The notes: generated by a model not told the origin, from the letters alone. Shown: positions 43,452 through 52,703, counted from the first letter of the stretch. The stretch: DNA of 64,000 nt from UJ101 sp965262705 (GCA_965262705.1 OZ253556.1:1612001-1676000); one strand, 5' to 3'. A program made the numbers and translations.

Positions 43452-44175
43452 GGGAATAAAGTTTACCCACACAGGAAATAAAATTGATTTTGCTTTGGCA
43501 TTCTTTGCCAATCAAGAAGAGTTAAGGTTTGGTAGTTATTCAGACACTTCAGACAGCCGTTATTCCTATGATATTGCATCAAAAGATTTAGATGATGATG
43601 GAACATTACACTTACGAAATAAAGAAACTAATCAACTCAACGGAAAAATCAATTACAAATTTGGAAACAAAAAAGTTAGAAACAAGTTGGGGGCATCTAT
43701 CCAATACGGTGGAGTACAAAACCTATATACTAAAAAAATAGGAACTCATTATGCATTTGGGGGGCATTATGAATTGAACACGGGAAAGTTTAATTTAAAA
43801 GCACAAATTTCTAACTATAAAATAAGTGCTCAAAACCCATCTGATGAACCTTCTAATATTAGTGCTATGACAGCTTATGGCTTTCCCTACTTTGTTGCTT
43901 CTAAGGCTACTACTTATACTTTAGGAAGTTCTTATTCAATTCCTGTAAGTTGGGGGCCGATTTCAAACATTCAGATTTATAATGATTTTGGATATATGGT
44001 AAAGTGTTCAAAGGGCTTTCAAGACACTATTATAAACGTTACTGGAGCATTGTTTACAGCAGGCAAGCACATGCCTTGGTTAAACCCTGATTTCAATCAT
44101 TCATTAGCACAGGGATCATCCCTAAGCGATAAGTGGGAAGTTAGATTTAACATTAACATGGGTTATTATTTCTAA
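43450..44175 (+). pseudogene. C-terminal part of an outer-membrane porin-like protein, 5' end lost
   Basis: About 240 residues of beta-barrel-like sequence with alternating polar and aromatic strands (FALAFFANQEELRFGSYS, LNGKINYKFGNKKVRNKLG, YALF-like turns, ISNIQIYNDFGYMVK) end in WEVRFNINMGYYF with the terminal Phe of outer-membrane barrels. The sequence resembles the C-terminal half of phosphate-selective-porin-like proteins. An IS end lies directly at the 5' edge and no signal peptide precedes it. It ends 2 bp before the betaine transporter operon, so the gene may once have been its outer-membrane partner. Confidence 0.7.
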
Positions 44176-44177
44176 AA

Positions 44178-45419
44178 ATGGAAAATGAAAAAATAAAAAT
44201 CAAAGTAGAGGATTTAACACTCATCTTTGGGAAGAATAAAGAAAAGGCGTTAAAATTTCTTAATCAAGGGGTGTCAAAAGCAAAGATTCTAGAGAAAACA
44301 GGCTGTATAGTAGGTGTGAGCAAAGCAAATTTTGAAATTTATGACGGGGAAGTTTTTGTCATTATGGGTTTGTCAGGAAGTGGAAAATCTACTTTGCTGC
44401 GTTGTTTAAATCGATTAATTGATCCTACATCAGGAAATGTGATTGTAAATGAAGATAACATCACTAAAAAGAGCAATAAAGAATTAATAGAGGTTCGCCG
44501 CACTGAAATGAGTATGGTATTTCAGAAGTTTGGACTACTACCCCATCGTTCAGTTTTAGAGAATGTCTCTTTTGGCTTAGAAATCAGAGGGGAAGAAAAA
44601 TCAAAAAGAAAGGAACAAGCTCAAACTGCATTAGAAACCGTGGGGCTAAAAGGATTTGAAAATCAATTACCTTCTCAACTTTCAGGAGGCATGCAACAAC
44701 GTGTAGGGCTAGCGAGAGCATTAGCAAACGATCCAGAAATTTTGCTGATGGATGAAGCTTTTTCTGCTTTAGACCCATTGATTAGATCGGATATGCAGGA
44801 TGAACTTTTAGAACTGCAAGCTAAACTTCAAAAAACCGTGGTGTTCATTACTCATGACTTAGATGAGGCGATTAAACTCGGGGATAGAATTTTAATAATG
44901 AAAGATGGAATCATTGAGCAAATTGGAACAGCTGAACAAATCCTAACTAATCCTGCCAGCGATTATGTGAAAGCTTTCGTAGAAAAAATAGACCGAAAAA
45001 ATATTATTACTGCTAAATCTCTAATGTTTAAGAAGTTTATTTTTGCACAGATAGAAAAAGATGGGCCTGAGGGCGTATTACGTAAAATGGACTCTGTAGG
45101 GTTAGAGGTTTTACCTGTAGTGGATAAAAAACGAAAATTTTTAGGTTATGTGTGGTTAAATAAAGCGATAGAAGCATCAAAAAATAAGATAAGAAACTTA
45201 GAACATATTGTGGATAGCGATGTACCAAGTGTTTATACCTCATATACAGTTGAGGAAATGCTTCCTCTTATTATAGGAACAAAATCCCCCATCGCAGTAA
45301 TAGAAGAAGAAACAGGGAAATTGCTTGGAATTGTAACACAAACTTCGTTAATTATTGAAGCCACAAAATTTGAAAAAGAAGAAATCATAGAATTAAAAGA
45401 ACAAGCAAACGAGCAATAA
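44178..45419 (+). CDS. proV: Glycine betaine/proline ABC transporter, ATP-binding subunit with CBS pair
   Basis: This subunit powers uptake of the osmoprotectant glycine betaine. The 413-residue protein has Walker A GLSGSGKSTLLRCLNR, Q-loop VFQKFGLLPHRSVLENV, signature QLSGGMQQRVGLARAL and Walker B ILLMDEAFSALDPL, plus the long ProV/OpuAA-type N-terminal extension. Two CBS domains at the C-terminus (about 275-400) are the usual ionic-strength sensor. Permease and binding-protein genes follow (1 bp and 24 bp gaps), forming one operon. Confidence 0.95.
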   Translation: MENEKIKIKVEDLTLIFGKNKEKALKFLNQGVSKAKILEKTGCIVGVSKANFEIYDGEVFVIMGLSGSGKSTLLRCLNRLIDPTSGNVIVNEDNITKKSNKELIEVRRTEMSMVFQKFGLLPHRSVLENVSFGLEIRGEEKSKRKEQAQTALETVGLKGFENQLPSQLSGGMQQRVGLARALANDPEILLMDEAFSALDPLIRSDMQDELLELQAKLQKTVVFITHDLDEAIKLGDRILIMKDGIIEQIGTAEQILTNPASDYVKAFVEKIDRKNIITAKSLMFKKFIFAQIEKDGPEGVLRKMDSVGLEVLPVVDKKRKFLGYVWLNKAIEASKNKIRNLEHIVDSDVPSVYTSYTVEEMLPLIIGTKSPIAVIEEETGKLLGIVTQTSLIIEATKFEKEEIIELKEQANEQ

Positions 45420-45420
45420 A

Positions 45421-46242
45421 ATGGAAAAAATAATCAATATAGGAAAATATATAGAATACTTAGTGAATTGGCTTACAGAAAACTTTAAACCATTCTTTGA
45501 TTTGATAAAGGATACCGGCAATGCAAGCATAGAAGGAATAGAATCGTTGCTTTTAATTATTCCTTTTTATGTTATTATTGTTTTACTAACAGGCCTAGCA
45601 TGGTGGAAAGCGGGTAAAGGAATAACTATTATCACTTTATTGGGTTTAACTTTAATCTATTTATTGGGTTTTTGGAAAGAAACGATGGAAACCTTAGCAT
45701 TGATTATAGTTGCTACTTTAGGGGCGTTAAGTTTAGCAATCCCTTTAGAATTTTGGGCAGCAAAGAGTAAAATAGCTTCTAAAATCATTCATCCTATACT
45801 AGACCTTATGCAAACCATGCCTGCATTTGTATATCTTATTCCTGCGGTATTATTTTTTAGTATTGGAAAATTACCAGGAGCATTTGCTACAATTATTTTT
45901 GCCATGCCCCCTGCCGTTCGCTTGACTACTTTGGGAATTGAACAGGTTCCAAAAGACGTAGTAGAGGCTGCTCGTGCTTTTGGTGCAACTAATCGTCAAT
46001 TATTGTTCAAAGTAGAGTTCCCTTTAGCCTTAAAAACGATTTTAGCCGGCGTCAATCAAACGATCCTCCTATCACTTTCTATGGTAGTAATTGCAGGAAT
46101 GATTGCTGCTGGAGGGCTAGGTGAAAAAGTATTGGAAGGGATTAACAACCTAGATATTGGGCTCGGATTTGAAAGCGGTTTAGCCGTAGTTATTCTTGCT
46201 ATTATATTAGACCGTATTACGCAAGCATTTGGAAAAAAATAA
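45421..46242 (+). CDS. proW: Glycine betaine/proline ABC transporter, permease subunit
   Basis: The inner-membrane channel of the betaine transporter, 273 residues with about six to seven membrane segments. The EAA loop that docks on the ATPase reads EAARAFGATNRQLLFKVEFP. The stretch ILDLMQTMPAFVYLIPAVLF and TILAGVNQTILLSLSMVVIA are typical of ProW/OpuAB. It starts 1 bp after the ATPase stop codon. Confidence 0.95.
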   Translation: MEKIINIGKYIEYLVNWLTENFKPFFDLIKDTGNASIEGIESLLLIIPFYVIIVLLTGLAWWKAGKGITIITLLGLTLIYLLGFWKETMETLALIIVATLGALSLAIPLEFWAAKSKIASKIIHPILDLMQTMPAFVYLIPAVLFFSIGKLPGAFATIIFAMPPAVRLTTLGIEQVPKDVVEAARAFGATNRQLLFKVEFPLALKTILAGVNQTILLSLSMVVIAGMIAAGGLGEKVLEGINNLDIGLGFESGLAVVILAIILDRITQAFGKK

Positions 46243-46266
46243 TTAATTCATCTTAAAAAGTAAAAA

Positions 46267-47133
46267 ATGAAACGAATAATTGTAAATATAATATTGTTAT
46301 CAGGATTGATTTTTTCATGTAAAACCGATAAAAAAGTAAAAAACTCAACCACTGAAAAAACAAACAAAGAAATTACCCTTGGTGTAGTAGATGGCTGGGC
46401 AGAAGGAGTAGCTATGACCTATCTCGCTAAAGAAATTTTGGTTAGAGAAGGTTATGATGTGGATATAAAACGAGCAGCTATTGATTTAATATTTGCCTCT
46501 TTACATAATGGCGATATCGATGTGTTTATGGATGTATGGCTACCCACAACACATAAAGCAAAATTAAAAAAGTTTCCAGATTTGGTAACTTTGGGAGTAA
46601 ATTATCCGAATGCAAGAACGGGTTTAGTTGTTCCTTCCTATGTAAGTATTAATTCTATTGATGAATTAAATGCTAGCAAAGATAAATTTGATGGAAAAAT
46701 TATAGGAATTGAAAAAGGAGCAGGAATTACCAAAATGACGAATAAAGTGATTAAAGAATATGGTCTAGAACTAAAGCAGCTAAACTCATCCTCTATTGCT
46801 ATGCTTTCAGAACTCCAAAAAGCGATTAAAGAAAAACGTTGGTTGGTAGTTACAGGCTGGTCTCCTCATTGGAAATTTGGAAGATTTGATTTGAAATTCT
46901 TGGAAGACCCTAAAAAAATATATGACACAACTGAACGCATAGAAACCTATGCTAGGAAAGGATTCAAGGATGATGACGAATTTGCTGCTAACTTCTTTGC
47001 CAAGGTAAATTTCACCGATGAGCAAATGTCAACTCTCCTCGTTAAAATGGAAGAGAGCAAACACAAAAATGTAGTTGCTAAACAATGGATAGATAATCAT
47101 AAAAAATTAGTGGATAGCTGGCTGAGTAAATAG
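46267..47133 (+). CDS. proX: Glycine betaine-binding lipoprotein
   Basis: Substrate-binding protein of the transporter, anchored in the periplasm by a lipid. The lipobox is LSGLIFSC (Cys18). The 288-residue protein has the aromatic residues that cage the trimethylammonium group in typical positions: LGVVDGWAEGVAM, VFMDVWLPTTH and VVTGWSPHWKFG. It is the last gene of the operon; a cassette repeat begins 27 bp after the stop. Confidence 0.93.
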   Translation: MKRIIVNIILLSGLIFSCKTDKKVKNSTTEKTNKEITLGVVDGWAEGVAMTYLAKEILVREGYDVDIKRAAIDLIFASLHNGDIDVFMDVWLPTTHKAKLKKFPDLVTLGVNYPNARTGLVVPSYVSINSIDELNASKDKFDGKIIGIEKGAGITKMTNKVIKEYGLELKQLNSSSIAMLSELQKAIKEKRWLVVTGWSPHWKFGRFDLKFLEDPKKIYDTTERIETYARKGFKDDDEFAANFFAKVNFTDEQMSTLLVKMEESKHKNVVAKQWIDNHKKLVDSWLSK

Positions 47134-47399
47134 AAATAAAGCATTTCTCGTACCTTAGTGAGATCCTTGCAAAAAGCACGCTAACAAAAAAATGCTTGTA
47201 TTGAGTTTGCCGAAATGTAACGCCCGATAAAAATTAAACACCAGAGCAAGCTTTTGCGTGTGGAGGATTTTAATTTTTTGAGAAAGAAGCAGTTTGAAGT
47301 TAGATGCGTTCTTTTTCATACTTTTTTATATGTTCTGCAACGGTCTCAATTTATTGTCTATTATGCGAAGGCTTTCAACGATTATCTTATTTATTTCTT

Positions 47400-47500
47400 G
47401 GGCGTTCCCGCCTGAGGGCGGTCGGGCTATCCGCTAAATCTTTTTCTTGGGGCGAGAGGATGCCCCAAGAAAAAGTATACCGCTCCTATCCCTAACGCTC
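47400..47500 (-). repeat. Structured intergenic repeat, copy 2
   Basis: Identical as far as I can see to the copy at 24076, as expected from duplication of the whole cassette. The central hairpin is TTTTTCTTGGGGC / GCCCCAAGAAAAA. Confidence 0.75.
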
Positions 47501-47699
47501 TCCCCGCAAAGCCCTTTAGATCCTGCTGACTTACAATGGCAAAAAGTACTTTAGCGCGTAAAATGCAACGCCCGATAAAAATGAACGGCAAGTCAGCGTA
47601 AGCTAAAGGTCATTCTTTAAGGAACAATATTGATTTTTTTAATCAAGAAATACATAATAAATTATTGAAGTATTTTACTCCGCGCAAGCAAAATAATAA

Positions 47700-48092
47700 A
47701 CCAACACAAGTAAAGAGCACAAAACAATCGTAAGAAAACACAAGAAACATTATAAGGAATACAAGAAACACTATAAGGAATGCAAGAAACATCATAAGGA
47801 ATGCAAGAAACATCATAAGGAATGCAAAAAACACCATAAGGAATGTAAGAAATACCATAAGGAATGCAATAAACACCATAAGGAATGCAAGAAACACCAT
47901 AAGGAATGCAAGAAACACTATAAGGAATGCAAGAAACATCATAAAGAATGCAAGAAACATCATAAGGAATGCAAGAAACACCATAAGGAATGCAAGAAAC
48001 ATCATAAGGAATGCAAGAAACACCATAAGGAATGCAAGAAACATTATAAAGAATGCAAGAAGTATAATAAGGAATATAGCAGCAAAAAATAA
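47700..48092 (+). pseudogene. Open frame of 15 KKHHKEC heptapeptide repeats, no start codon (copy 2)
   Basis: The same organisation as at 24376: an opening without ATG (TNTSKEHKTIVRKHKKHYKE), 15 exact 21-bp units, and the end KKYNKEYSSKK-stop. The out-of-register upstream stretch (SLRNNIDFFNQEIHNKLLKY) is also present. Both copies share the same one-base offset, so the frameshift predates the duplication or is a programmed or real boundary. On the other strand the same DNA would read as a 133-residue FLMVFLA-type hydrophobic repeat, which I consider a shadow. Confidence 0.55.
47742..48056 (+). repeat. 21-bp tandem repeat, 15 units
   Basis: Exactly 15 units of AAGAAACACCATAAGGAATGC type with scattered single-base changes, compared with 12 in the sister cassette. 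The number changes only by whole units. Confidence 0.95.
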
Positions 48093-48403
48093 TTAAATTA
48101 ATGGCGCGTATTTTTATTATATTTTAGGCCTTTAGCTTGCGCTGACTTGCAGTTTCAAAAAGCACTTTAGCGGGTAAAATGCAACGCCCGATAAAAATGA
48201 ACGGCAAGTCAGCGAAGCTAAACACCGGAGCAAGCTTTTGGGTGTGGAGGATTTTAATTTTTTGAGATGGTTGCTGAGCACAGCCGAAGTAAGAAAACAG
48301 TTTGAAGTTAGATGCTTTCTTTTTCATACTTTTTTATGTGTTCTGCAACGGTCTCGGTCTCAGGTTATTCTCTTCTTATCATAGATATATTAATGTAAAT
48401 GGT

Positions 48404-48411
48404 TACATTTG
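48404..48411 (+). promoter_or_regulatory. Possible -7 box inside a palindrome ahead of yidD
   Basis: TACATTTG matches TAnnTTTG. It lies within the perfect inverted repeat TGGTTACA-TT-TGTAACCA (48400-48417), which could let a dimeric regulator cover the promoter. Using it would put the transcript start around 48418. Confidence 0.4.
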
Positions 48412-48419
48412 TAACCAAT

Positions 48420-48674
48420 ATGAAACGCCGTTTCAACAAAATGTTAATCTTTCCGTTTGTACTGTTTATAAAATTTTATCAGGCATTTATTAGTCCGCTA
48501 CTCGGAGCCAATTGTCGTCATTCGCCTACCTGTTCAGCATACGCATTAGAAGCACTGCGAGTTCACGGATTGCTCTATGGAAGTTGGCTTTCCGCTAAAC
48601 GGATTATGCGATGTCATCCTTGGGGAAGTAGCGGTTACGACCCCGTTCCTCCTAAAAAGAAAAAAAACACATGA
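48420..48674 (+). CDS. yidD: Membrane protein insertion efficiency factor YidD
   Basis: YidD is a small membrane-associated protein thought to help YidC insert proteins. The core is intact: LFIKFYQAFISPLLGANCRH, SPTCSAYALEALRVHGLLYG, and RIMRCHPWGSSGYDPVPPKK, with the three conserved Cys. Possible starts are 48399, 48420 (used here, MKRRFNKML) and 48441 (MLIFPFVLF); the promoter-like box at 48404 argues against the first. The stop overlaps the lgt start (ATGA), so the two are coupled. Confidence 0.92.
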   Translation: MKRRFNKMLIFPFVLFIKFYQAFISPLLGANCRHSPTCSAYALEALRVHGLLYGSWLSAKRIMRCHPWGSSGYDPVPPKKKKNT

Positions 48675-49594
48675 AAACCATGCTATATTTTACTTGGGAT
48701 CCTCCCTTGGGCATTCCCATTGGTCATCTTTTTACCATTCGTTTTTACAGCCTGATGTATTTGCTTGCTTTTGCTTGTGCTTATTATCTTATGAAGCGGA
48801 TTTTCATTCGAGAAAAAGTTAGTTTTGAGTTATTAGACCCGCTTTTAATCTATTCTTTAGTCGGAATGTTTATCGGGATGCGGCTGGGCGAAGTCTTTTT
48901 TTACAGCTGGGATTACTATCATAAGCATTTATTAGAGATTATCCTTCCTATCAGAGAAAACCCAAATGTATTCTTAGTTAATTTATTTGGAAATCATTGG
49001 ATAAAAGGATGGGAATTTACAGGCTTTAGGGGGCTTGCAAGTCATGGTGCAACGATTGGATTTTTTGTTGCCTTTGCACTCTTCTGGAAAAGATTTTTAA
49101 AACCGCGGGGTAAAAAATTCTTTTGGCTTTATGATCGTATAGTTATTCCTATCGCATTAGGCGGCGCCTTTGTTCGCACCGGAAACTTTTTCAATTCTGA
49201 GATGGTAGGATTCCCAGCCTCTAAGAACTTACCCTGGGCGGTACAATTTATCAAGATGGCAGTACCTCGTGGAAAAATAAACGATGCTATATATAATCCA
49301 ATGACTTATCGACATCCTGCGCAAATGTATGAAGCCACCGGCTATATAATAATCTTTATTCTATTACTCTACCTTTATCGTAAAACGGAAGTTAAAAAAT
49401 ATAGCGGGTTTCTATTCGGATTGTTTTTTATCCTCTTATGGTCAGTTCGATTTTTTGTTGAATTCTTTAAATTAGCACAGGTGGAAGAACGTGCTAACTG
49501 GGTGCTTAATACCGGGCAATGGCTTAGTATTCCTTTTATTATTACAGGAATAATAATTTTGATAACTTCTCTCCGAAGAGTCCAAAAAGGATAA
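48671..49594 (+). CDS. lgt: Phosphatidylglycerol-prolipoprotein diacylglyceryl transferase
   Basis: Lgt attaches diacylglycerol to the lipobox Cys of prolipoproteins, such as the SusD-like and betaine-binding lipoproteins encoded here. The 307-residue inner-membrane protein has RGLASHGATIGFFVAF (essential His region), the signature GNFFNSEMVGFPAS, HPAQMYEATGY, and several membrane segments. It is translationally coupled to yidD. Confidence 0.95.
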   Translation: MKTMLYFTWDPPLGIPIGHLFTIRFYSLMYLLAFACAYYLMKRIFIREKVSFELLDPLLIYSLVGMFIGMRLGEVFFYSWDYYHKHLLEIILPIRENPNVFLVNLFGNHWIKGWEFTGFRGLASHGATIGFFVAFALFWKRFLKPRGKKFFWLYDRIVIPIALGGAFVRTGNFFNSEMVGFPASKNLPWAVQFIKMAVPRGKINDAIYNPMTYRHPAQMYEATGYIIIFILLLYLYRKTEVKKYSGFLFGLFFILLWSVRFFVEFFKLAQVEERANWVLNTGQWLSIPFIITGIIILITSLRRVQKG

Positions 49595-49616
49595 ATTGAG
49601 ATTGTTGCAGAATATC

Positions 49617-49755
49617 AGACCGTTACAGAACACATAAAAAAAGATGAAAAAGAAAGCATCTTGCTTGCGCTGACTTGCCGTTCATTTTTATCGGGCGTCA
49701 TATTTTTTGCTAAAGTGCTTTTTGCAACTGCAAGTCAGCGCTAGCTAAAGGTCTC
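49617..49755. mobile_element. Hybrid element: family A left end, hairpin-family right end
   Basis: It begins AGACCGTTACAGAACACATA with the usual ATGAAAAAGAAAGC and ends AACTGCAAGTCAGCGCTAGC followed by TAAAGGTCTC. An internal GCTGACTTGCCGTT pairs imperfectly with the right arm. A lone family A left-end fragment (GAGATTGTTGCAGAATAT) precedes it at 49598. Confidence 0.7.
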
Positions 49756-49791
49756 CATTTTCAAGACCTTTAAGCTATGTCAAAAGATTAA

Positions 49792-51273
49792 TTAATGTCC
49801 TGCTCCTTCACTTCTTGTAAGGACAACTCCTTGTTTTTTAAGTATTTTAGGTGTAATATAACCATAAAATGCCAAATAAAGATAGCCGACTAAAGGTACA
49901 ATATAAGAAAAGTGTGTCCAGGAAATCCCCATAATTCCTTGTGGAAAGGCTAAGTCTTTATCACAAATATATCCCTGTACTAAGGGGATAATCCCTCCGC
50001 CAAGGATCATCATTACTAGGAAGGAAGATGCCTTGCCGGTATTTTCCCCTAAGCCTGCAATTCCCAAATCGAATATAGAGGGCCACATAATAGAGCAGAA
50101 CAGGCCGCCTGAAATAAGGAAGTATTTAGCAATGTCTTTATCCGGGCAAAGCAATCCAAAAAGCATCATTAAAGCACCGGATAATCCAAAAATCATTAAA
50201 GTCTTCCCTGCATTTTTTCCTCCGATAAGGCTCATACCAATAAAGGCTAAAATCCATATGGCATAAATATAAAATTCTGAAACTTTTTTCCCACTGGCTT
50301 CATTGGCTAAAATATTGGCTAAAATAACGATTATAAAAGCAACAAAAGGAACAATGAATTTTAATAAAAAATTTATCGTATTAGAGGTTTTAAATACGTT
50401 GATCCCTCCACTCCATCTGCCTATCATAAGGCTTCCCCAATACAACGAAATAAACGGAGCTATGTCATTTTTAAGGATATTCCCAAACTCTGCTGTTTCA
50501 AGTAAAGCAGGTAAGTTGCTAACAATCGTTACTTCTGTACCCACATAAATAAAAATAGCCAGCATTCCCAGAGAGAGTTGTGGATAGTCAAAAATATTAA
50601 AATGCCCTTTTTCTTTCTTCTCTATAAGCGTTTCAAGTTGCTTTTCAGGTTCTTCTATTTTTGAGAAAATAATAAAAATGGCGACTGCAATAAAAGCTGC
50701 CCCCAGAATAGCAAAAGGGACAATTATATCATTTAAGTCAAGCTCAGAATGCTTTGTGGTTGAACCGAAGATCGCTAAGCCGAGTAAAATAGGACCTATA
50801 GTCGTCCCAAAGGAATTAATTCCTCCTGCCAGCGTTAACCGATGTGCGCCGGTAGAAGAATCTCCCATCTTAATAGCAAGCGGGTTAGCTACGATTTGCT
50901 GAACGGAAAAACCTAGTCCGATAACAAATAAAGCACTTAAAAATAACCCAAAACTGGCAATGCGTGCTGCGGGGATAAATAAGAATGATCCTAAGGCAGA
51001 AACTAATAATCCATAAGCCAGTGTTTTCTTATAGCCTAATTTCATCAAAATATCTACTTTTAACGAAATCAAAAAGAAAATGACTGAACCTACAAAATAA
51101 GCGATATAAAATGCCCATGCTACTAACTGTGATTGAACCTGTGAAAGCTTAAAACTTTCTTTAAACACCGGGATTAATATATCATTATTACTAGCCACAA
51201 AGCCCCAAAAGAAAAATACTGTTGCTAAAGAAATAAATTGTGGCCACTTGGTCTGCTGAACTTGATTATCCAT
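49792..51273 (-). CDS. FucP/GluP-like sugar:proton symporter of the major facilitator superfamily
   Basis: The 493-residue protein has about twelve membrane segments and the motifs of the fucose-galactose-glucose:H+ symporter branch: FFFWGFVASNNDILIPVFKE at the N-terminus, GLGFSVQQIVANPLAIKMGD, and HRLTLAGGINSFGTTIGPIL. It would import a monosaccharide across the inner membrane; which one cannot be told. It is monocistronic and flanked on both sides by repeat elements. Confidence 0.9.
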   Translation of the reverse strand: MDNQVQQTKWPQFISLATVFFFWGFVASNNDILIPVFKESFKLSQVQSQLVAWAFYIAYFVGSVIFFLISLKVDILMKLGYKKTLAYGLLVSALGSFLFIPAARIASFGLFLSALFVIGLGFSVQQIVANPLAIKMGDSSTGAHRLTLAGGINSFGTTIGPILLGLAIFGSTTKHSELDLNDIIVPFAILGAAFIAVAIFIIFSKIEEPEKQLETLIEKKEKGHFNIFDYPQLSLGMLAIFIYVGTEVTIVSNLPALLETAEFGNILKNDIAPFISLYWGSLMIGRWSGGINVFKTSNTINFLLKFIVPFVAFIIVILANILANEASGKKVSEFYIYAIWILAFIGMSLIGGKNAGKTLMIFGLSGALMMLFGLLCPDKDIAKYFLISGGLFCSIMWPSIFDLGIAGLGENTGKASSFLVMMILGGGIIPLVQGYICDKDLAFPQGIMGISWTHFSYIVPLVGYLYLAFYGYITPKILKKQGVVLTRSEGAGH

Positions 51274-51343
51274 ACTTGTACTTTAAATTATAATATAAGG
51301 TAGTTATAAATTGTTTGTGCTTAAATAAATGCAAATATAATAT

Positions 51344-51550
51344 GAGACCGTTGCAGAACACATAAAAAAGTATGAAAAAGAAAGTATCTCGCTTCAAAAT
51401 GCTTCCTTCTCAAAAAATTAAAATCATCACAGCCAAAAGGTTGCTCCGGTGTTTAGCTTCGCTGACTTGCCGTTAATTTTTATTGAGCGTTGCATTTCGA
51501 CAAACTCAATACAAACATTTTTTTGCTAAAGTGCTTTTTGCAACGGTCTC
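51344..51550 (+). mobile_element. Family A element (207 bp, TSD AATAT)
   Basis: Perfect GAGACCGTTGC / GCAACGGTCTC ends with AATAT on both sides (51339-51343 and 51551-51555). It has an internal hairpin-family piece (TTCGCTGACTTGCCGTTAAT). It lies between the sugar transporter start and the murB end. Confidence 0.92.
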
Positions 51551-51642
51551 AATATATTATAATCGCAGCCAATATACTAATTTTATTTAATTTGTATTTA
51601 TAACTTTAAATCAGGTGAAACCGTTAGCTTACTCCACAACCT

Positions 51643-52662
51643 TTATAAAACATTTACCTCTCTTTCTAACATAATTTGAAATTTAGCCTGAACATCTTCT
51701 ATTATTTTTTGAGATAGCATCATAATTTCCCTTCCGGTGGCTTTCCCGTAATTTACTAAAACCAATGCCTGTTTTTCATGTACGCCTGCATCACCAAAAC
51801 GTTTGCCCTTCCAGCCTGCTTTTTCAATAAGCCACGCGGCGGCTATTTTCACCTTTTGTTCATTTACCGGATAAAAAGAAAGTGAGGGATATTCATTCCT
51901 CAGAAGATTTAATTTTTGGGTTGATATGACCGGATTCTTAAAGAAACTTCCTGCATTTCCTATATCTTCAGGATTGGGGAGTTTTTGCTTACGAATAGTC
52001 ATTACCGCTTTACTTAGGTCTTTTATGGTGGGATGTTGTATTTTCTTTTTAATTAATTCATTTTTTATTGCGCCGTAGGTGTCCCAGATTAAATGATTCT
52101 GCTTTTTTAGTTTAACGGTTATAGAAAGAATGACTACTTTTCCTTTTAACATTTTTTTAAAGATGGAAGTTCGATATCCAAACTGGCAATCATCTAACGA
52201 ATACTTCTTAATGCTCTTTGTTTCTATTTCAAAGGCGGTTAATTCATAAAGAACATCTTTTAGCTCAACACCGTAAGCACCGATATTCTGCACAGGAGCA
52301 GTTCCTACATTCCCCGGGATTAAAGATAAATTTTCCAAGCCGCCATAATTTTGGTTCAATGTCCACAATACAAAACGATGCCAGTTTTCTCCTGCCATTG
52401 CTTTTACATAGACCCAATCTCCCTGTTGTTTCTCTATAGAGATTCCTTTTAAATTTATTTTAACTACAATTCCTTGAAAATCTTTCGTCAATAATATATT
52501 ACTTCCACCACCGAGCAGCAATCGAGGCAATCGGTCATATTTTCCATTAATAAAGAGGGTAAATAATTCCTCTTTTGTATGAATTACGGCGAAATATTTT
52601 GCTTTTGCCTCCACTGCGAAGGCGTTATATTTTTTTAGCGATTGATTCTCCTGAATAACCAT
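51643..52662 (-). CDS. murB: UDP-N-acetylenolpyruvoylglucosamine reductase
   Basis: MurB reduces UDP-GlcNAc-enolpyruvate to UDP-MurNAc in peptidoglycan synthesis using FAD and NADPH. The 339-residue protein is a type I MurB: FAD loop LLLGGGSNILLTKDF, GGLENLSLIPGNVGTAPVQN, YRTSIFK (catalytic Arg), GNAGSFFKNPV (catalytic Ser) and DAGVHEKQALVLVN (catalytic Glu). The start is supported by a promoter box about 16 bp upstream on the same strand. Confidence 0.96.
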   Translation of the reverse strand: MVIQENQSLKKYNAFAVEAKAKYFAVIHTKEELFTLFINGKYDRLPRLLLGGGSNILLTKDFQGIVVKINLKGISIEKQQGDWVYVKAMAGENWHRFVLWTLNQNYGGLENLSLIPGNVGTAPVQNIGAYGVELKDVLYELTAFEIETKSIKKYSLDDCQFGYRTSIFKKMLKGKVVILSITVKLKKQNHLIWDTYGAIKNELIKKKIQHPTIKDLSKAVMTIRKQKLPNPEDIGNAGSFFKNPVISTQKLNLLRNEYPSLSFYPVNEQKVKIAAAWLIEKAGWKGKRFGDAGVHEKQALVLVNYGKATGREIMMLSQKIIEDVQAKFQIMLEREVNVL

Positions 52663-52677
52663 AGATTAATTTTCTTT

Positions 52678-52685
52678 CAAATATA
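52678..52685 (-). promoter_or_regulatory. Possible -7 box (TATATTTG) for murB
   Basis: TATATTTG on the minus strand, 15 bases before the murB start, matches TAnnTTTG. No clear -33 TTG was found. Confidence 0.4.
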
Positions 52686-52703
52686 GCTAATATTTAATGT
52701 ATT

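Larger units (their letters stand above)
47160..48355. mobile_element. Repeat-bounded cassette, copy 2 (about 1.2 kb)
   Basis: Minus-oriented family A elements (47160-47347 and a left-truncated one at about 48150-48355) enclose the same cargo as copy 1 in the same order. The match to 23860-24944 is nearly complete apart from point changes, three more tandem units, and a longer interior of the right-hand element (it contains GATGGTTGCTGAGCACAGCC). The outer flanks are unrelated to those of copy 1. No host gene of ordinary kind lies in this 1.2 kb. Confidence 0.8.
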
